A DNA stretch of 64,000 bases. Source: Lamellibrachia satsuma (taxonomy: Eukaryota; Annelida; Polychaeta; Sabellida; Siboglinidae). The stretch is from assembly GCA_033239005.1 (NCBI GenBank), contig BSQZ01000081.1:577209-641208 (forward strand). Reading direction: 5' to 3'. Positions 24,958 to 36,167 of the stretch are shown here, in pieces. The notes under the pieces are model-generated. The model was not told where the DNA came from and made no database searches. It was given only the letters and a program-made list of their open reading frames with translations. Both the position numbers and the translations under genes were made by a program. The first letter of the stretch is position 1, and every line of letters starts with the position of its first letter.

Positions 24958-26335
24958 ATATCATGCTACCAGTGTCTTAAAAGCGTGACTGTTTGCCCAG
25001 ACGATAACGGTTAAGTGTAGCCTGTCCACAAGTGGCAGTAAGTTCCGACGTTTGGATACGTCTTGCGTCTTCTAAAGCGTGGTTATGATTACGAGGGCGC
25101 CGAATTGTGGGTCTGTGCATTTGACGAAGTAAAGACAAGACTGGTGGGCTGTGACGCGGATACATACAAACGATACGTTTGTCAGTTACACGGTAACATG
25201 CCTGGAAGAGGTAGACCCGTAACTCTATTTGCAGGGAACAGACAACGACAACGGAGAAACTGCAGACGCTATAGAGTTGACCAAGATCGTTCCTCCCTAC
25301 CTAACGACCGATTGGCCATTCTATGATCACGTATTGAACGTCCAAAGATGGATAGATGAAATCGGCTTTGCAGACGACGACCTCATCTTTATTTCCGATG
25401 CGCAGAACTGCTCTCTTGCATCCACCATTATGTTACCGTCGGACAGCGAGGTGCAGAACGCAGCGCATGATGCCACCGTTATCCTAGCGGACACTGACAG
25501 TGACATGCAGGACACGGTGCATACCGTGAATAGAATTCAAGACAGAACAGAGGCTATACTGAATGGTCGGCCTTTCTATGCAGCGATAGAAGCGGCCTTT
25601 GACGATCATGTGTTTGCAGAGATCACTCGTATATTGGATCTGCCGGAAGACGGGATATATATGTCTCCATCCAACGGTCTGCTCGAGGACGAACTGCGCT
25701 GGTTGGTCACCAAAATGCGAGAGAAGGTGAAACAGTCACTACAACGTCGATACGGAGATGGGGGTGTTGCTTGTGACGGTAAATGAACACGTGTCTTTTC
25801 TTTCTTTTCTATCGATATCCGTTTTTCTAAAACTTATACGGGAAGCGTATGGTGATGAGGAGAGGAAGGAGGCGGTGGTGGCGCAGCAGCGAACAAGAGG
25901 AAGACACCTCGGATGTTGCAGTAGCGACGACTGTAGGCAAATGATCTTCGACTCCATTTACAAAAGAAGCGGTCGAAGAAGCAGACGAAGAAGCAGTTGA
26001 CATCTGCCGCCATCACCCCTACCTACGCCACTTGTGATGTCACCAACACGTGACCGCCAACCATCTCCACCTCCACCAGTCGTGATGTCACTAACACGTG
26101 ACCCACAACCGCTGCCATTCCCACCTCCGCCATTCAACATTCCGTTGACATCAGTGGCGGAGTGTGTCATCGTGACAGAGTAGAGCGTGAAACACCTCAT
26201 CATGACGACGACAACCAATACTCCGATGTTGTTAGAAGAAGCAACAAACTGCATATGCAGCAAAGTTGCGAACAGTATTGCCATCAAACAGTAGCAGAAC
26301 GATATCATTAAGAACATTCACTACATGAATCCATG
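24958..26335 (+). pseudogene. RPA-like ssDNA-binding protein, left (plus-strand) copy
   Basis: The frame opens inside a zinc ribbon ([16 protein letters not shown], then a CxxH-type half with stops) and continues YDYEGAELWVCAFDEVKTRL, which matches the last strands of the RPA70 C-terminal OB fold (D..G..WV.AF.E). The second part, open for 185 codons from 25,229, carries LASTIMLPSDSEVQ, DRTEAILNGRPF, FAEITRILDLPEDGIY and LQRRYGDGG. After a likely intron (donor gacg|gtaaat near 25,784) comes LIREAYGDEERKEA and a basic then proline-rich tail with SPTRDRQPSPPPPVV. Stops and one frame change near 25,190-25,235 break it. The opposing copy at 33,347-35,249 has the same parts in the same order, which is why these pieces are treated as one gene. 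The ssDNA-binding role is inferred from the fold; replication of the linked Polinton is the likely context. Confidence 0.6.
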
Positions 26336-26534
26336 GATGTTATGAAAACACAAGCGCACATATAATATAAAAGAACTTGTGTTCGTGTGGTCAAGTTTTG
26401 TTATGAGTACTTCTTTCTATATCACATGCCATAAATACAATGGGTAGACATGAACACACGACTTGTATTTTAGCATGAAGTAGATACAAATAGTATCATC
26501 TCCTTATCAAAGAACGACTTATATATCACCATCG

Positions 26535-26691
26535 TCATGTTATCACGCGGCCTCTGTAGCGGTGGTCAACCCACCCATAAGCCAAAATCATCGTACGAGC
26601 CTCTGGCGTAGCGATGATTCGCTCATAAGCTCGAGGTAACTGGGGAGGTATTAATAAACCGTCAATAATAAACCTCTTCTCATATGTAGTC

Positions 26692-26693
<2 letters not shown>
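26535..26693 (-). CDS. Small intact ORF of 52 codons, unknown
   Basis: ATG at 26,693 to TGA at 26,535 on the minus strand; residues include YEKRFIIDGLLIPPQLPRAY and MILAYGWVDHRYRGRVIT. It is uninterrupted in a neighbourhood where every long Polinton frame is broken, and opposite in strand to the RPA-like and PolB pieces beside it. (TA)n begins one base upstream of the ATG, so it may be the remaining end of a larger gene. No family recognised. Confidence 0.3.
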
Positions 26694-26761
<68 letters not shown>

Positions 26762-26762
26762 T
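26694..26762. repeat. (TA)n microsatellite
   Basis: About 68 bp of TA. Confidence 0.95.
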
Positions 26763-26939
26763 AAGTCGATCCTTTTATAAAAGTGCAGTATTCTCATACA
26801 CAACACAGTCGTCCGAATATGAGAAAAGTCCCGAGTGTTATACGATATGTATGTATGATTTACAATAAAAAAGGTCGAAAAAATGTCGTGCGTTGTGGTG
26901 TTAGTATTCACAGAGGCAGGAGCGACACCACTCTGTAGA

Positions 26940-27090
26940 GACAGCCAGCATTAGGGACACCCGAAAGCCTACCCGCATTGTATGATACTCGAAATCGTGA
27001 CGCCTCTAGTGGAGAACAAGAAGGTTCCTTAGGTCCGTAGTGGATGATACTCGAAATATTGGCGCCCCTAGTGGATATGAGGAACGTGTA
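26940..27090. repeat. Two diverged copies of a ~60-bp word
   Basis: The phrase gatactcgaaat..tg.cgcc(t/c)ctagtgga occurs at 26,982-27,012 and 27,046-27,076. The cctctagtgga core resembles the 62-bp satellite core of the 12-20 kb palindrome. Confidence 0.6.
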
Positions 27091-27469
27091 AGCGTTACCG
27101 TCTGGACATGCCGTATGTATTATATAACTCAACCCCCGTCACTACCGTCACCCCACGAATGCACGCACGCACAACGCCACCGCCACCCCCCTACCGACAG
27201 CATATAGATGCACTGAAGACCCATGTTGTTTCAGTTGTAGACGCTACTACCATCATGAAAAGACCCATAGGCCTTCACTGTGCAGTCGTATTGGACACTC
27301 TATGACGTCACGTGGAGAGTCAAGCAACACCATCTGTCGATAAACACACGTATTCGTCGGCACCTCCAACAGTGGCGACACCTCATCTCACCTCACCTCA
27401 CCTCACCTGCTACACGTCTGGCTTCGTTCCAGAAGTTCCACCCCAGTACGCGTCTTTCATTTTCAACAG
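27091..27469. other. Unassigned DNA with a short (cacct)n run
   Basis: Contains cctcacctcacctcacctgc near 27,390; no gene recognised. Confidence 0.5.
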
Positions 27470-27775
27470 TTGATCACAACGTTGTTTTTGAGCGACAAAC
27501 CTTTCTTCTATCTTCGGGCGTCCAGGTCAACACCGTCTCACATTTATTGTTACTGTCCATTCGTAGGATATGTCCTACCCATTTCCATCTTCTTAACTTG
27601 AGCTCGGTGCTGATTGTCTTCAATTTTGTTTTTGCAAGAATACCTTGATTTGATACAACGCATAGCCATCTAATTTGTAGGATTCGTTTTATGCACTTGA
27701 ACAAAATGTATATAACTTTTGTTGTCTCCTTTGTTTATTTTCTATGTTTCACTTCCATATAACAACACGGATGCG
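27470..27775 (-). mobile_element. LINE reverse transcriptase C-terminus
   Basis: On the minus strand LLYGSET near 27,765 is followed by KCIKRILQIRW, then LKLRRWKWVGHILRMDSNN and the tail TWTPEDRRKVCRSKTT, the standard C-terminal order of RTE-like LINEs (WKWxGHxLR, then WxPxGxRKxGRPxxTW). It lies between the RPA-like and PolB pieces of the left Polinton copy, so it inserted into that copy. Confidence 0.75.
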
Positions 27776-27859
27776 AGGTCACGAAAGGTCATTTCCCGTA
27801 CGTGTATATGACTGTTTGGAGACGATCGACGACACCACACTCCAACCGATATAGGCCGT

Positions 27860-28708
27860 CTTCAATCGTCACTTCTGAAGAATGAAGGTATTTCCGAAGA
27901 CGATTACGCCAGTTGCGAAAAGGCGTGGCGCGACAACAACATGACGCCATTGCGAGACTTTCTCTTCTGGTTCAAAAACCGAGACGTGTTCCCGTTCCTG
28001 CTGGCCATTCACAGGCAGTTTTTCTCCTACTAGCAGCGCAGCAGTGACATGTTCAAGCAAGGCATCAGCGCACCCGGCGTGACCTGTTCAACGACCTACC
28101 GAAGAAGACTCACTTTACGCTGTTCAACGAGAACAACAAAGACCTTCATCAGCTCGTTAAAAAACTTGTCGCCGAGGGCCCCTCTCTCATATTTCAATGC
28201 TATCTCGAGAAAGGGATCACCAAGATACGTCACGCAGAGCACGGAGAGTCCGCTCGACCGTGTCGGTCGATCGTCGGGTAAGATGCCAACGCTATGTACT
28301 TGTGGTCTCTGAGGCATGTCGATGGGATGGTACACGCGCCGGCGCGAGGAGAAACATTTTCAGCCCAAATCAGCGCAGCTACACGGACTTATTGCCGCGG
28401 AATTGTTGATGTGGGAATCCGAACGGACAGGACACCCTATCCGTCATCAGATCAACGGCCGTGATTAGAGGATCGGTAAACTTCCGCTGAGCGGGTGCTG
28501 CAGTCAAACGAAGACGGCGTATCAGTTACATAGATGTTGCTACCATGAACTTTCGTGCACGCGTAAATAGGTGGATGCCGTAAACGGGAAACCCATGCCC
28601 TAACTGCTCGCCGAGACCCGAAAGAACACCGCCTACTTACTTTGTCAAGGCCGTCGAGCTGTGGGAATGCGAGTGGAAAGACAAGAGAAGCGATCCGGCC
28701 GTGAAATT
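27860..28708 (+). pseudogene. Polinton PolB fragment, left (plus-strand) copy
   Basis: The plus strand carries LLKNEGISEDDYASCEKAWR, then FKQGISAP, NNKDLHQLVKKLVAEGPSLI, and, further on, DANAMYLWSL (polymerase motif A region) and LLAETRKNT. Frames shift several times and stops are frequent. The same stretch is present, inverted, at about 31,470-30,640 in the larger copy. Similarity ends abruptly near 28,708, only 24 bases from the stop codon of the opposing ATPase, which makes this the junction of the two facing copies. Confidence 0.75.
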
Positions 28709-28731
28709 ACTTAGATACTGAGATTATCTTC

Positions 28732-29318
28732 TCAGATTACCTCCGGCAGGTACACGTACTGAACACCGTCGTCTGGAAAGATGGTCGTGCGCAGAGACAT
28801 ATCCTCGGGCGTGTCCTGTTTGAGATCGACCAATAGATAACCGTACGGTACCTCTTGTACGAACTTCACGCGCGCCATTGATACATCTGGCGAGCCAAGT
28901 GCGATTCTTGAACACCACCATGTACTGATAGTTCAGACTTATGGTACCACTCTCCTTGTTTTTAAGGAATAGGTTCTGTACGAGATACAGCACGGACGAA
29001 TTCCTGTGATGATTTTTTAGTGAACAAGGTCGTGACCCGTTCGTCCGTTTCCGCCATGAGATATTCTATGATGATAAGGTTCCTCATTGCCGTTTCGAAC
29101 ATGCTCGCACTCGGCAACCCTTCTTCGAACCGCACGTCCACTAAGTCCATCGTTACGTAAGCCGATTGCCATTCGCCGTAACACCACGATATCTTTTCGG
29201 TGGGTGGATCGATTATTGCAGCAGCGTGACGCAGCATACGCGTTACGAAAGTACTTTTGCCGCATATGGTCGGTCCGGCGACGAAGCACGTTAAAGGATG
29301 TTTCAACCGTGTATCCAT
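28732..29318 (-). pseudogene. Polinton packaging ATPase (FtsK/HerA type), broken
   Basis: From ATG 29,318, LTCFVAGPTICGKSTFVTRM contains a Walker A motif (residues 15-23, GxxxxGKST) and NLIIIEYLMAE at residues 80-90 is the Walker B site, with EY where the family usually has two aspartates. A frame slip near residue 103 moves to a frame with LYLVQNLFLKNKESGTISLN, the conserved mid-region, and a third frame ends PYGYLLVDLKQDTPEDMSLR and QYVYLPE before TGA at 28,734-28,732. This is the A32-like genome-packaging ATPase of Polintons. It follows the PolB stop by about 40 bases on the same strand. Two frame slips and the altered Walker B make it inactive. Confidence 0.85.
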
Positions 29319-29356
29319 GATCGCTTATGAAAGACGAGCAGAGTGCATCGGCTTAT

Positions 29357-32300
29357 CTACACGTCCACCGGGCCCGTGGTCAGCCCGTCCTCGTGCACCA
29401 CGCGTTTGGCGTAGAAGTAGGTGAGGGCCGTCCGTTCCTGTACATACGTCAACACGCTCGAGTGACGCACTCCGAACACGCGGTTCTTTCACTTCCGCTC
29501 CGACGGTTGGCGAGCACCTTTGGGAACGCGTTCTTGTCGATGGCGTTGTGACGTTTGCTCAATCCTTTGGTGTTGTACTTGTCGGTGGCTCCGAAACAAT
29601 AGTACGTCTTGCTGGACAACCCCACGAACCCGTCGCCGGACCACTCGAACTTGAACAGAACCGGTGTCCTCTTGTCGTATGCTCTGCTCGCCTTACAGCA
29701 CGCCTCATCACAGGTCCACGGGCGATCGGCGAGTCGACAGCGCACATACTTGTTCTCATGTTCGTCGCAACATTCGGACGGGAGCTATTCGGAGCGGTGC
29801 CGGAAGTAATGTTCTCGTAGTTCCGGGGTCACGAGGGCATCGACGGAATCACCGTCCAAGGCCAAGTAGGCACTAACTGTGTCCATCTCGCACTACTGGA
29901 ACAGAGGGCCCTCGTAATGGAACTGCAACATGCGCATCTTGGCGTACTCCAGAACGAAGAATCCCAGGGCGTACGTGAAGAGTTTCTTGTTCATCTCTAT
30001 CTTGTACGCATCGTCGATGACAACGTCGAGTTGTCGGAACCGTCTATCGTTGATTATGTTCGGTGCCACCTCCTCCTTGCAGTAGTTCACGTCACGATGT
30101 CGGTCCACATTCCTGTTGGTCTTCCCGTAGCCCGAGTTCCCCAGCAACTACATGGTGTCTGCTAACATAGTCTTGTGTGGATGGACGTCTCCCTCACCGG
30201 GCCGTGGACACTGCATCGCCGAACCGCCGGAAGCACGGGATGGGTTCGTACTCGATGACCTGGTAGACGTGCCTCACCTCGAGTCCGTGGTCCAGGTACC
30301 ATCGCAGGAGGGGCGCGGCGAGCAATATCTTATCGCCTCGATAACTGCCCACGAGCATGCGCCGTGGAGTCGCCATGATGTTAAGTTCTTCGGCGTAGCG
30401 GCGCATGAATAGACCGAGATGGTAGCGCGTCAGACGGATGTTCTTGAACACGGGCTGCATCTCGGCAAAGTGCTCACGCAATGCTTCCGGTACGCAAACG
30501 TCGCACTCGATCATTCTGAACACGGTTCCGGCACGCACGCTACTCGGGATCTGTTGTGAAGTCATCGTCCACCGTGCATGTCGTCGTCGTGGAAATGCAG
30601 CATCCAGATGCTTTTTCACGGCCGGTTCTCTTCTCATCTGTTTCTACTCGCATTCCCACAGCACGAAGACCTTGACAAAGTTACGTAGGTAGGCCGTGTT
30701 CTTTCGGGTTTCGGCGAGCAGTTGGGCCATGTGTTTATCGTTGACAACGTTCGCCTCTTGTTGGGTGCACGAGTGACCATGGAAATACTTCCAAGGAATT
30801 GATACGCCGTGTTCGTTTGACTGCACCTCCCGTCCACCGGAAGTTTGCATATTCTCTTCTCTTGACCGTTGTTCTGATGTCATATGGCGTGTCCCGTGCG
30901 TTCCGATTCCCAAGTCAACCATTCCGCAGCCATCTGTCCGTACAGTTGCGCCGATTCGGGCAGGAAGTCGTTCTCTTGTTCCCTGTCGTCGCGTGTACCA
31001 TCCAATCGGCATATCTTGCATTAGAGACCATAAGTACAGCGTGTTGGCATCGTACCAGACGATCGATCGATCCGGACGAGCGGCCTCTCCGTACTCGTTC
31101 TGACGTAGCGTGGTGACCCCTTTCTCGTGAGAGCGGTGAAAAATGGGCGATGCAATGCCAACCACGTGATCTTTCACGAGGTGATGAAGATCCTTATTCT
31201 TCTAGTTGAAGATCGTAAAGTAGGTCTTCTCCGGAAGATCGTTACACAGGTAGAGCAAGGTCAGACCAGGTACGCTAATGCCTTGCTTGAAAACGTGTAT
31301 GCCACTTTGCTGGTAGAAGGCAAGTTGCCTGACAGTGGCTTGGAGAAAGGGAACCACATTCCTATTGTTGTACAAGAGGAGAAAGTCTCGCAAAACCATC
31401 ATGTCGTTATCGCGCCAGGCCTTTTGACAACTGGCGTAATCCTCGTCGGAAATACCTTCATTCTTCAATCGACTGAAGAAGGCCTTTTTCGGTGGAAGAG
31501 CAGTGTCGTCGATCCTCTCCAAACAGTCCATGTACTCGTACGGGGAAAGACCTTTCGTCACCTCGCATCCGTACGCTTTCAGATACTTGTCGTACAGCGT
31601 CTTCACCGCCGGTGCCACGGATGTACGTCACCTCCTCGATGCAGGGCCAGACAGAGGAAGAGACACATGCTGTTGTCGGTTTACCTCTTGTAATGGTTGG
31701 GTTCGTTTTCCAGGACGATGTCGGCTTTGTTCTTCTTGATGTAGACTGGAAGGGTCACACCTACACATCCTATCGGATGATCGATGATGTGGTTGACGAA
31801 GAAGGTGACGAGTTCGCACACCCACGCATAATCCGGTCTTTGATTAATGGCCAACTGCAAGACGTCGGTTTATCGGATGCGATCGAGAAATACGTCAAAG
31901 TCCTTGCTGTTGGTGACGAGACTGGGTTCGTCCAAGTAGCATCGACAGCAATTGCACGAGGAATTATAGTACTTGTATTGACCCGTGTTTTTGTTCCTCA
32001 GAACGAATCCGTAACTGAGGTTAATCTTGAACGCGTTGGTCTGTTCCTGGAACATGATCTTTAAAGAAGCCTTTAGAATAGTCGTGTCTAGCATAGTTAA
32101 TCTGTAATTGAATCTCCAATGGAGGGTCCTCTCGATACACGTGTCCTGATGGTTGACCGGTGCGCTCGAACAACATCTAGCAATTCTGTCGACAGAGTGT
32201 CGGCGAAGGGAAGTCGAGCGGGTAGTTCGATGGGATCTTCTTCGGTAACGAGTGGGTGGCGGGGTGTGGAGTCTTCTCTTTTTGGTTTCTTCGGTAATGG

Positions 32301-32444
32301 CGGCTCGTTGCCGACGATACGGCTCTTGTGTGTGTGGTCAGATTGGCACGTGTATTGAAATTCCGCCCACATTTCGTACACGTGTAGACGGTGGTGTTTG
32401 CTCTACAATTACGACTACTACTACTGCTACTACTACTACTACTG

Positions 32445-32502
<58 letters not shown>

Positions 32503-32767
32503 AACTACGACTACTTCTACTACAACTACGACTACACATTGATCTTACGTGATGCTGTAGATCGCCCCGTCTCCTGAACGTTGCAGTGCATTTTTCACAC
32601 ACATATTTCGCTCTTGTTGTGTGGTCACTAGATGACACCACAGCTGACGGTGCTACTAAAAACGTGTGGTGTTCCCAAGATGGCGTCGAGTGATTCTTCA
32701 TGTGACGGCTTAGTTATGCATACGTGTCGAATGCAAGCCCACAGTGCCGACAGACATGTCGTTTCAT
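29357..32767 (-). pseudogene. Polinton protein-primed DNA polymerase B, degraded
   Basis: From ATG 32,767 the minus strand first encodes zinc fingers: VCRHCGLAFDTYA then an in-frame TAA then LSRHMKNH (one finger cut by a stop), YVCEKCTATFRRRGDLQHHV, a serine run from a TAC-type trinucleotide tract, and YTCTKCGRNFNTRANLTTHT. The N-terminal domain (NLSYGFVLRNKNTGQYKYY), EVTKGLSPYEYMDCLERIDD, the motif A region (YDANTLYLWSL), YEPIPCFRRFGDAVS, the motif B region (LLGNSGYGK) and YDKRTPVLFKFEWSGDGFVG with SSKTYYCFGATDKYNTKG follow in order across at least eight frame changes. At the motif C site the sequence reads MDTVSAY where the family has DTDS, so a catalytic aspartate is lost. The C-terminus ends at TAG 29,357. 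It replicates the element by protein priming in intact relatives. Not functional here. Confidence 0.9.
32408..32515. repeat. (TAC)n trinucleotide tract within PolB
   Basis: Codes for the poly-serine linker between zinc fingers on the minus strand. Polinton PolB proteins often have serine/threonine-rich linkers there, so the tract probably expanded from coding sequence. Confidence 0.9.
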
Positions 32768-32818
32768 GACGATAGCTGCGCCTACAACTGAAAGATCCAG
32801 GATCCTCAGTACAACTAT

Positions 32819-32823
32819 AATGT

Positions 32824-32855
<32 letters not shown>

Positions 32856-33095
32856 CTGTGTGTGTGTGTGTGTGTGCGTGCATGCGTGTGTGCGTGCGTG
32901 TGTGGTTGTGATGTATGATAAGGTATGTTCCGATGGTAATGGTTACTATGTCATGTTTCCCCATTGACTACGGGTTCTCTTTCGACTATGGAGGGGTGTC
33001 ACTTGCAGGAATACACCAACACGTGTCATTAATTTTGATAATTTTATTAAATATACAGAATACATATGGTGTGAATGACTATATATATGTGAATG

Positions 33096-33171
<76 letters not shown>

Positions 33172-33271
33172 GTACACATGTCTACAGTTTACGGATAATA
33201 AAGTTCATAACATACAAATAACAAAGACTATTACTACTACAGAATAATAAACAGGGAGGCTATGACCCGTG

Positions 33272-33337
<66 letters not shown>

Positions 33338-33340
33338 TTT
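32819..33340. repeat. Cluster of simple repeats between PolB and RPA-like gene
   Basis: (GT)n at 32,819-32,910, (TA)n at 33,098-33,169 and (GT)n at 33,268-33,334. The unique DNA between (32,910-33,095) shows no gene. This is where a shared upstream region of PolB would be expected. Confidence 0.9.
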
Positions 33341-33346
33341 TTAATA

Positions 33347-35249
33347 TTAGCCAAGGGTTAATTTCCTTGTCATCGTTGTATCGATGGTTGCTCTGGTAGT
33401 GAGGCTGGTGAGCACCTCGTCTATCATAATAACATATTTCCATGGGGCTAGTATTGGTAGCAGAGTGCAGATAGACGGTATTAGTGGTGGTGGTGCCGCT
33501 AGTGACGTCGGCGCTGGTACTGGTGACGTCGCAATGATACGAGGTGTTACCGGGACGTCATCATCTCGTGACGGCGACGCCGGGTCGTATGCCGGTGACA
33601 TGTGGCTGAATGGCGATGGCGATGTTGGTGGCCTCGCCGACGACTACGATCGAGGTGGGGACAGCTGCGGTGATGGTGGTGGTTGTGGTGCTGACGTCGA
33701 TGATGATGTCGGCGGTGCTGACGACAGCCGTGTTTTGTTGTTGTTCAGCTGCCGCAGCAAGTCGTTTGCTGTCAACACTGGCGTGATCACGATAAATCGA
33801 ATGGCTCGTTTCCGGGACGACAAAGCCGTTTTCACCGCAGCTGTCGTCACGGCGGCGCCCTCCTCCTCCGTCTCCTCATACGATCTGCGTAACTGCCGCA
33901 GACCAGTGCCGATCTATAGAAAAGAAAGACTAGTCATTAGCATCATCATCATCACCATCACCCATACCTGCGTGTTGACTTCTTTCTGACCTCCTCCTTC
34001 ATATCGAGCCGCCATTGAATGTTCCCAAACCTCTCGATCAACGTTATAGCTAGTCAGTACAAGATGTGAAGGACCGACCCGGAAGACGGAACGTAATACT
34101 CGTCTTCCAATATATCCAATATGCGAACCACCTCAGCAGACACATAATGGTTGCAGGCCATATCTATAATAATAATAATAATAATAATAAAATTTTATTT
34201 TGACACCATCAAATCCGGGGCTACTGTCCCGTTCACGGGTGTGTACAGACATCAGTTCACACGATACAAACTTGTATGTAGATAGTGATAATAATAATAC
34301 TACATGCGCTGTATAAATTGTTAAAAACTATGCAGAATGTTCGCGTGTGTAAAATTATTTTAAGAAAAAGTATATTGATTACATGGCATTTGTATATAAA
34401 AGATAAATCTCAAATAGGAAATAAACGCTAATATCATCAATAGTACAGAACATAAGCTGTGTTGAAGTTCTTATGATTCAACATGGCTTCTGCCCGATTA
34501 CAAATTGTATCGATACCACTCACCATTGCCTTCATATCATCGCTGCTGTTGCTGCTGCTGCAGCTGCTGTCGCTGCTTATCACAATAGCAGTAGCAGCGT
34601 TCTGGAGCGTCCTTGTTACCCGATAGTATAATGGTTGATGCTTGTGAAAAACTAGGTGATGCAGATGAGAATAGTATCTCATCACTGTTACTCTTTAACC
34701 TGTACCTTTTCGCTACTGTTACACATCGTCTCGTCGCTGGGTACAGCAGTGACGTCATCCTGCAAAAAGAATTACGCACCTACTATTTCCAGTTCTGACA
34801 CGGTGTAATTAACATAAGTGTCTTTTGCACGTTTCTTAATGGTGACCATGACACGGGCCTCCCGCAGCGGCGCCAATGAGGGATAACGGTCTGCCTCTGA
34901 CGTCATAGCGGTGTACATGTTAGCAGGTAACATGTGATGCTAGCTGATAAAAAATTGTTGCCTAACACTCAGCCCCTTGCCAGTCAGAGACTAGGATGCG
35001 CAGGGCGAACGTGCACACGGGAGCACGTTGCCGTTGGTGAACAGGACAATAATAGCCATTCCACTCTAGGTGCACACCTTTCTGACACTGCTGACACGAT
35101 GCGTATATGATGTATTTATCTTGTGTCACACAATTTAGTATGGTTAACGGACGTGTAAATTTATAAGTGTCGTTACTTACTTCCATCTGCAGACAAGACA
35201 GGTTCATTATCGGAGACGACTGAGCGTCGACGTAACGCTGCGTGGCCAT
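33347..35249 (-). pseudogene. RPA-like ssDNA-binding protein, right (minus-strand) copy
   Basis: From ATG 35,249 an open frame of 95 codons carries a zinc ribbon (ASCQQCQKGVHLEWNGYYCP followed by VH; C-x2-C-x12-C-x2-H) and TFALRILVSDWQGAEC, matching the RPA70 C-terminal OB fold, then TAG. A later frame (from 34,920) has REARVMVTIKKRAKDTYVNY, OB-fold-like. After a 42-nt segment (34,760-34,801, intron-like, same length in the other copy) follow SQASTIILSG, then ICNRAEAMLNHKNF, AEVVRILDILED and a spliced-looking block: a 54-nt intron with acceptor tttctatag at 33,914 precedes IGTGLRQLRRSYEETEEEG and a proline-rich tail with one in-frame TAG (33,641). It lies upstream of PolB on the same strand. 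No Rep or helicase of a Helitron was seen nearby, so the gene is assigned to the Polinton. Confidence 0.6.
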
Positions 35250-35331
35250 GGCGCTGACGTTGATTGGATCGTGTGATGCAGGCGGATGCGTGGATCGAAA
35301 CGATTATGAGCCAGTGGTCTGGCGGAGCCGC

Positions 35332-35523
35332 TTATAAAGGTTTGCTACTGCTATAGGCGCGCTTTCGTATCTCCAACCGTTGTTCGAGCGCGTGATGTCT
35401 GACCGTTATCCCCGTCGCATTTCGTTCGATCATATGATCAACTCGCGCTACGTCCGGGCACATTTCGTGGGGGCCTCTGGGGCGTTCGAATGAACTCATG
35501 TACTTCAATGAGTACCTGTCCAA
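35332..35523 (-). other. ORF of 63 codons, unknown
   Basis: Open on the minus strand with MSSFERPRGPHEMCPDVARV near its start, ending TAA about 80 bases before the RPA-like ATG. The TTTATAAG sequence at its end could instead be a TATA box of the RPA-like gene. No family recognised. Confidence 0.2.
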
Positions 35524-35524
35524 G

Positions 35525-36165
35525 CATATTCTGACCTGACAGACCAGTATAGGTGAGCATACTTCAGTACACTATTCCTTTAATGGAGATTGATGCGTTT
35601 CTAACAGCCATTTGCATAGTCTTGCACCGCGAAATTTAATAGCCACTAAACAATACATAATCGAATGGCTCTGTTTGTTCCATTCCGCGCGTAAATGTGC
35701 CTTCTCTCTGATCGTCTTGCTCAATTATTTCACTTGCAGTCCAGTCCGTGTGGCTGGCATCTCTTCTGCTCTCTCCATATCGTCATATTACACACATTTT
35801 CGCCCCATATAGGCGGCTTCAACATTGTTAAACACGTGCTGGCAGGCCACTATCCTACACACGTAGACATTGTACAAATAACGGTTTCCTCCTCTGAAAT
35901 ATATAGGACGCTCCATTCTGATTTCATTATGTTAAAATGTACATGCACTGTATTATGTACGGCTCTATGCAACGCTCGCTGAGTACTCGGCGACCCTGTT
36001 TTTCCATTTGATGGATTGCTATTGTCGTTTCACCACAGTTCTGTGATACGTTTATCGCATTTCTTTTCGCTATGATGAATGTGCTATTGTTCTATGTGGC
36101 TTACGTTAGCTGTCTGCATTGTTTATCGAATGCTATGTAAGTGCGCTGAGACTAGTCATTTCTAA
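35525..36165. other. Unassigned DNA upstream of the right Polinton arm
   Basis: No coding pattern recognised; composition is close to that of the Polinton arm. Confidence 0.4.
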
Positions 36166-36167
36166 TC

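Noticed and set aside
31127..32064. Two ~190-codon plus-strand ORFs
   Set aside because: Antisense shadows of the minus-strand PolB; the minus strand carries the recognisable family motifs.
33384..33989. 201-codon Gly/Asp-rich ORF on the plus strand
   Set aside because: Antisense shadow of the proline-rich exon of the RPA-like gene, whose homologue in the other copy is on the corresponding strand.
33968..34015. Apparent 16-codon first exon MAARYEGGGQKEVNTQ
   Set aside because: Comparison with the other copy shows that the homologous reading is another frame (ending KKSTRRYG, cf. SLQRRYGDGG), so this ATG is not the gene start.
33347..35249. Helitron origin of the RPA-like gene
   Set aside because: No Rep/helicase, 5' TC or 3' CTRR hairpin was recognised, and the gene is linked to Polinton PolB in both copies.
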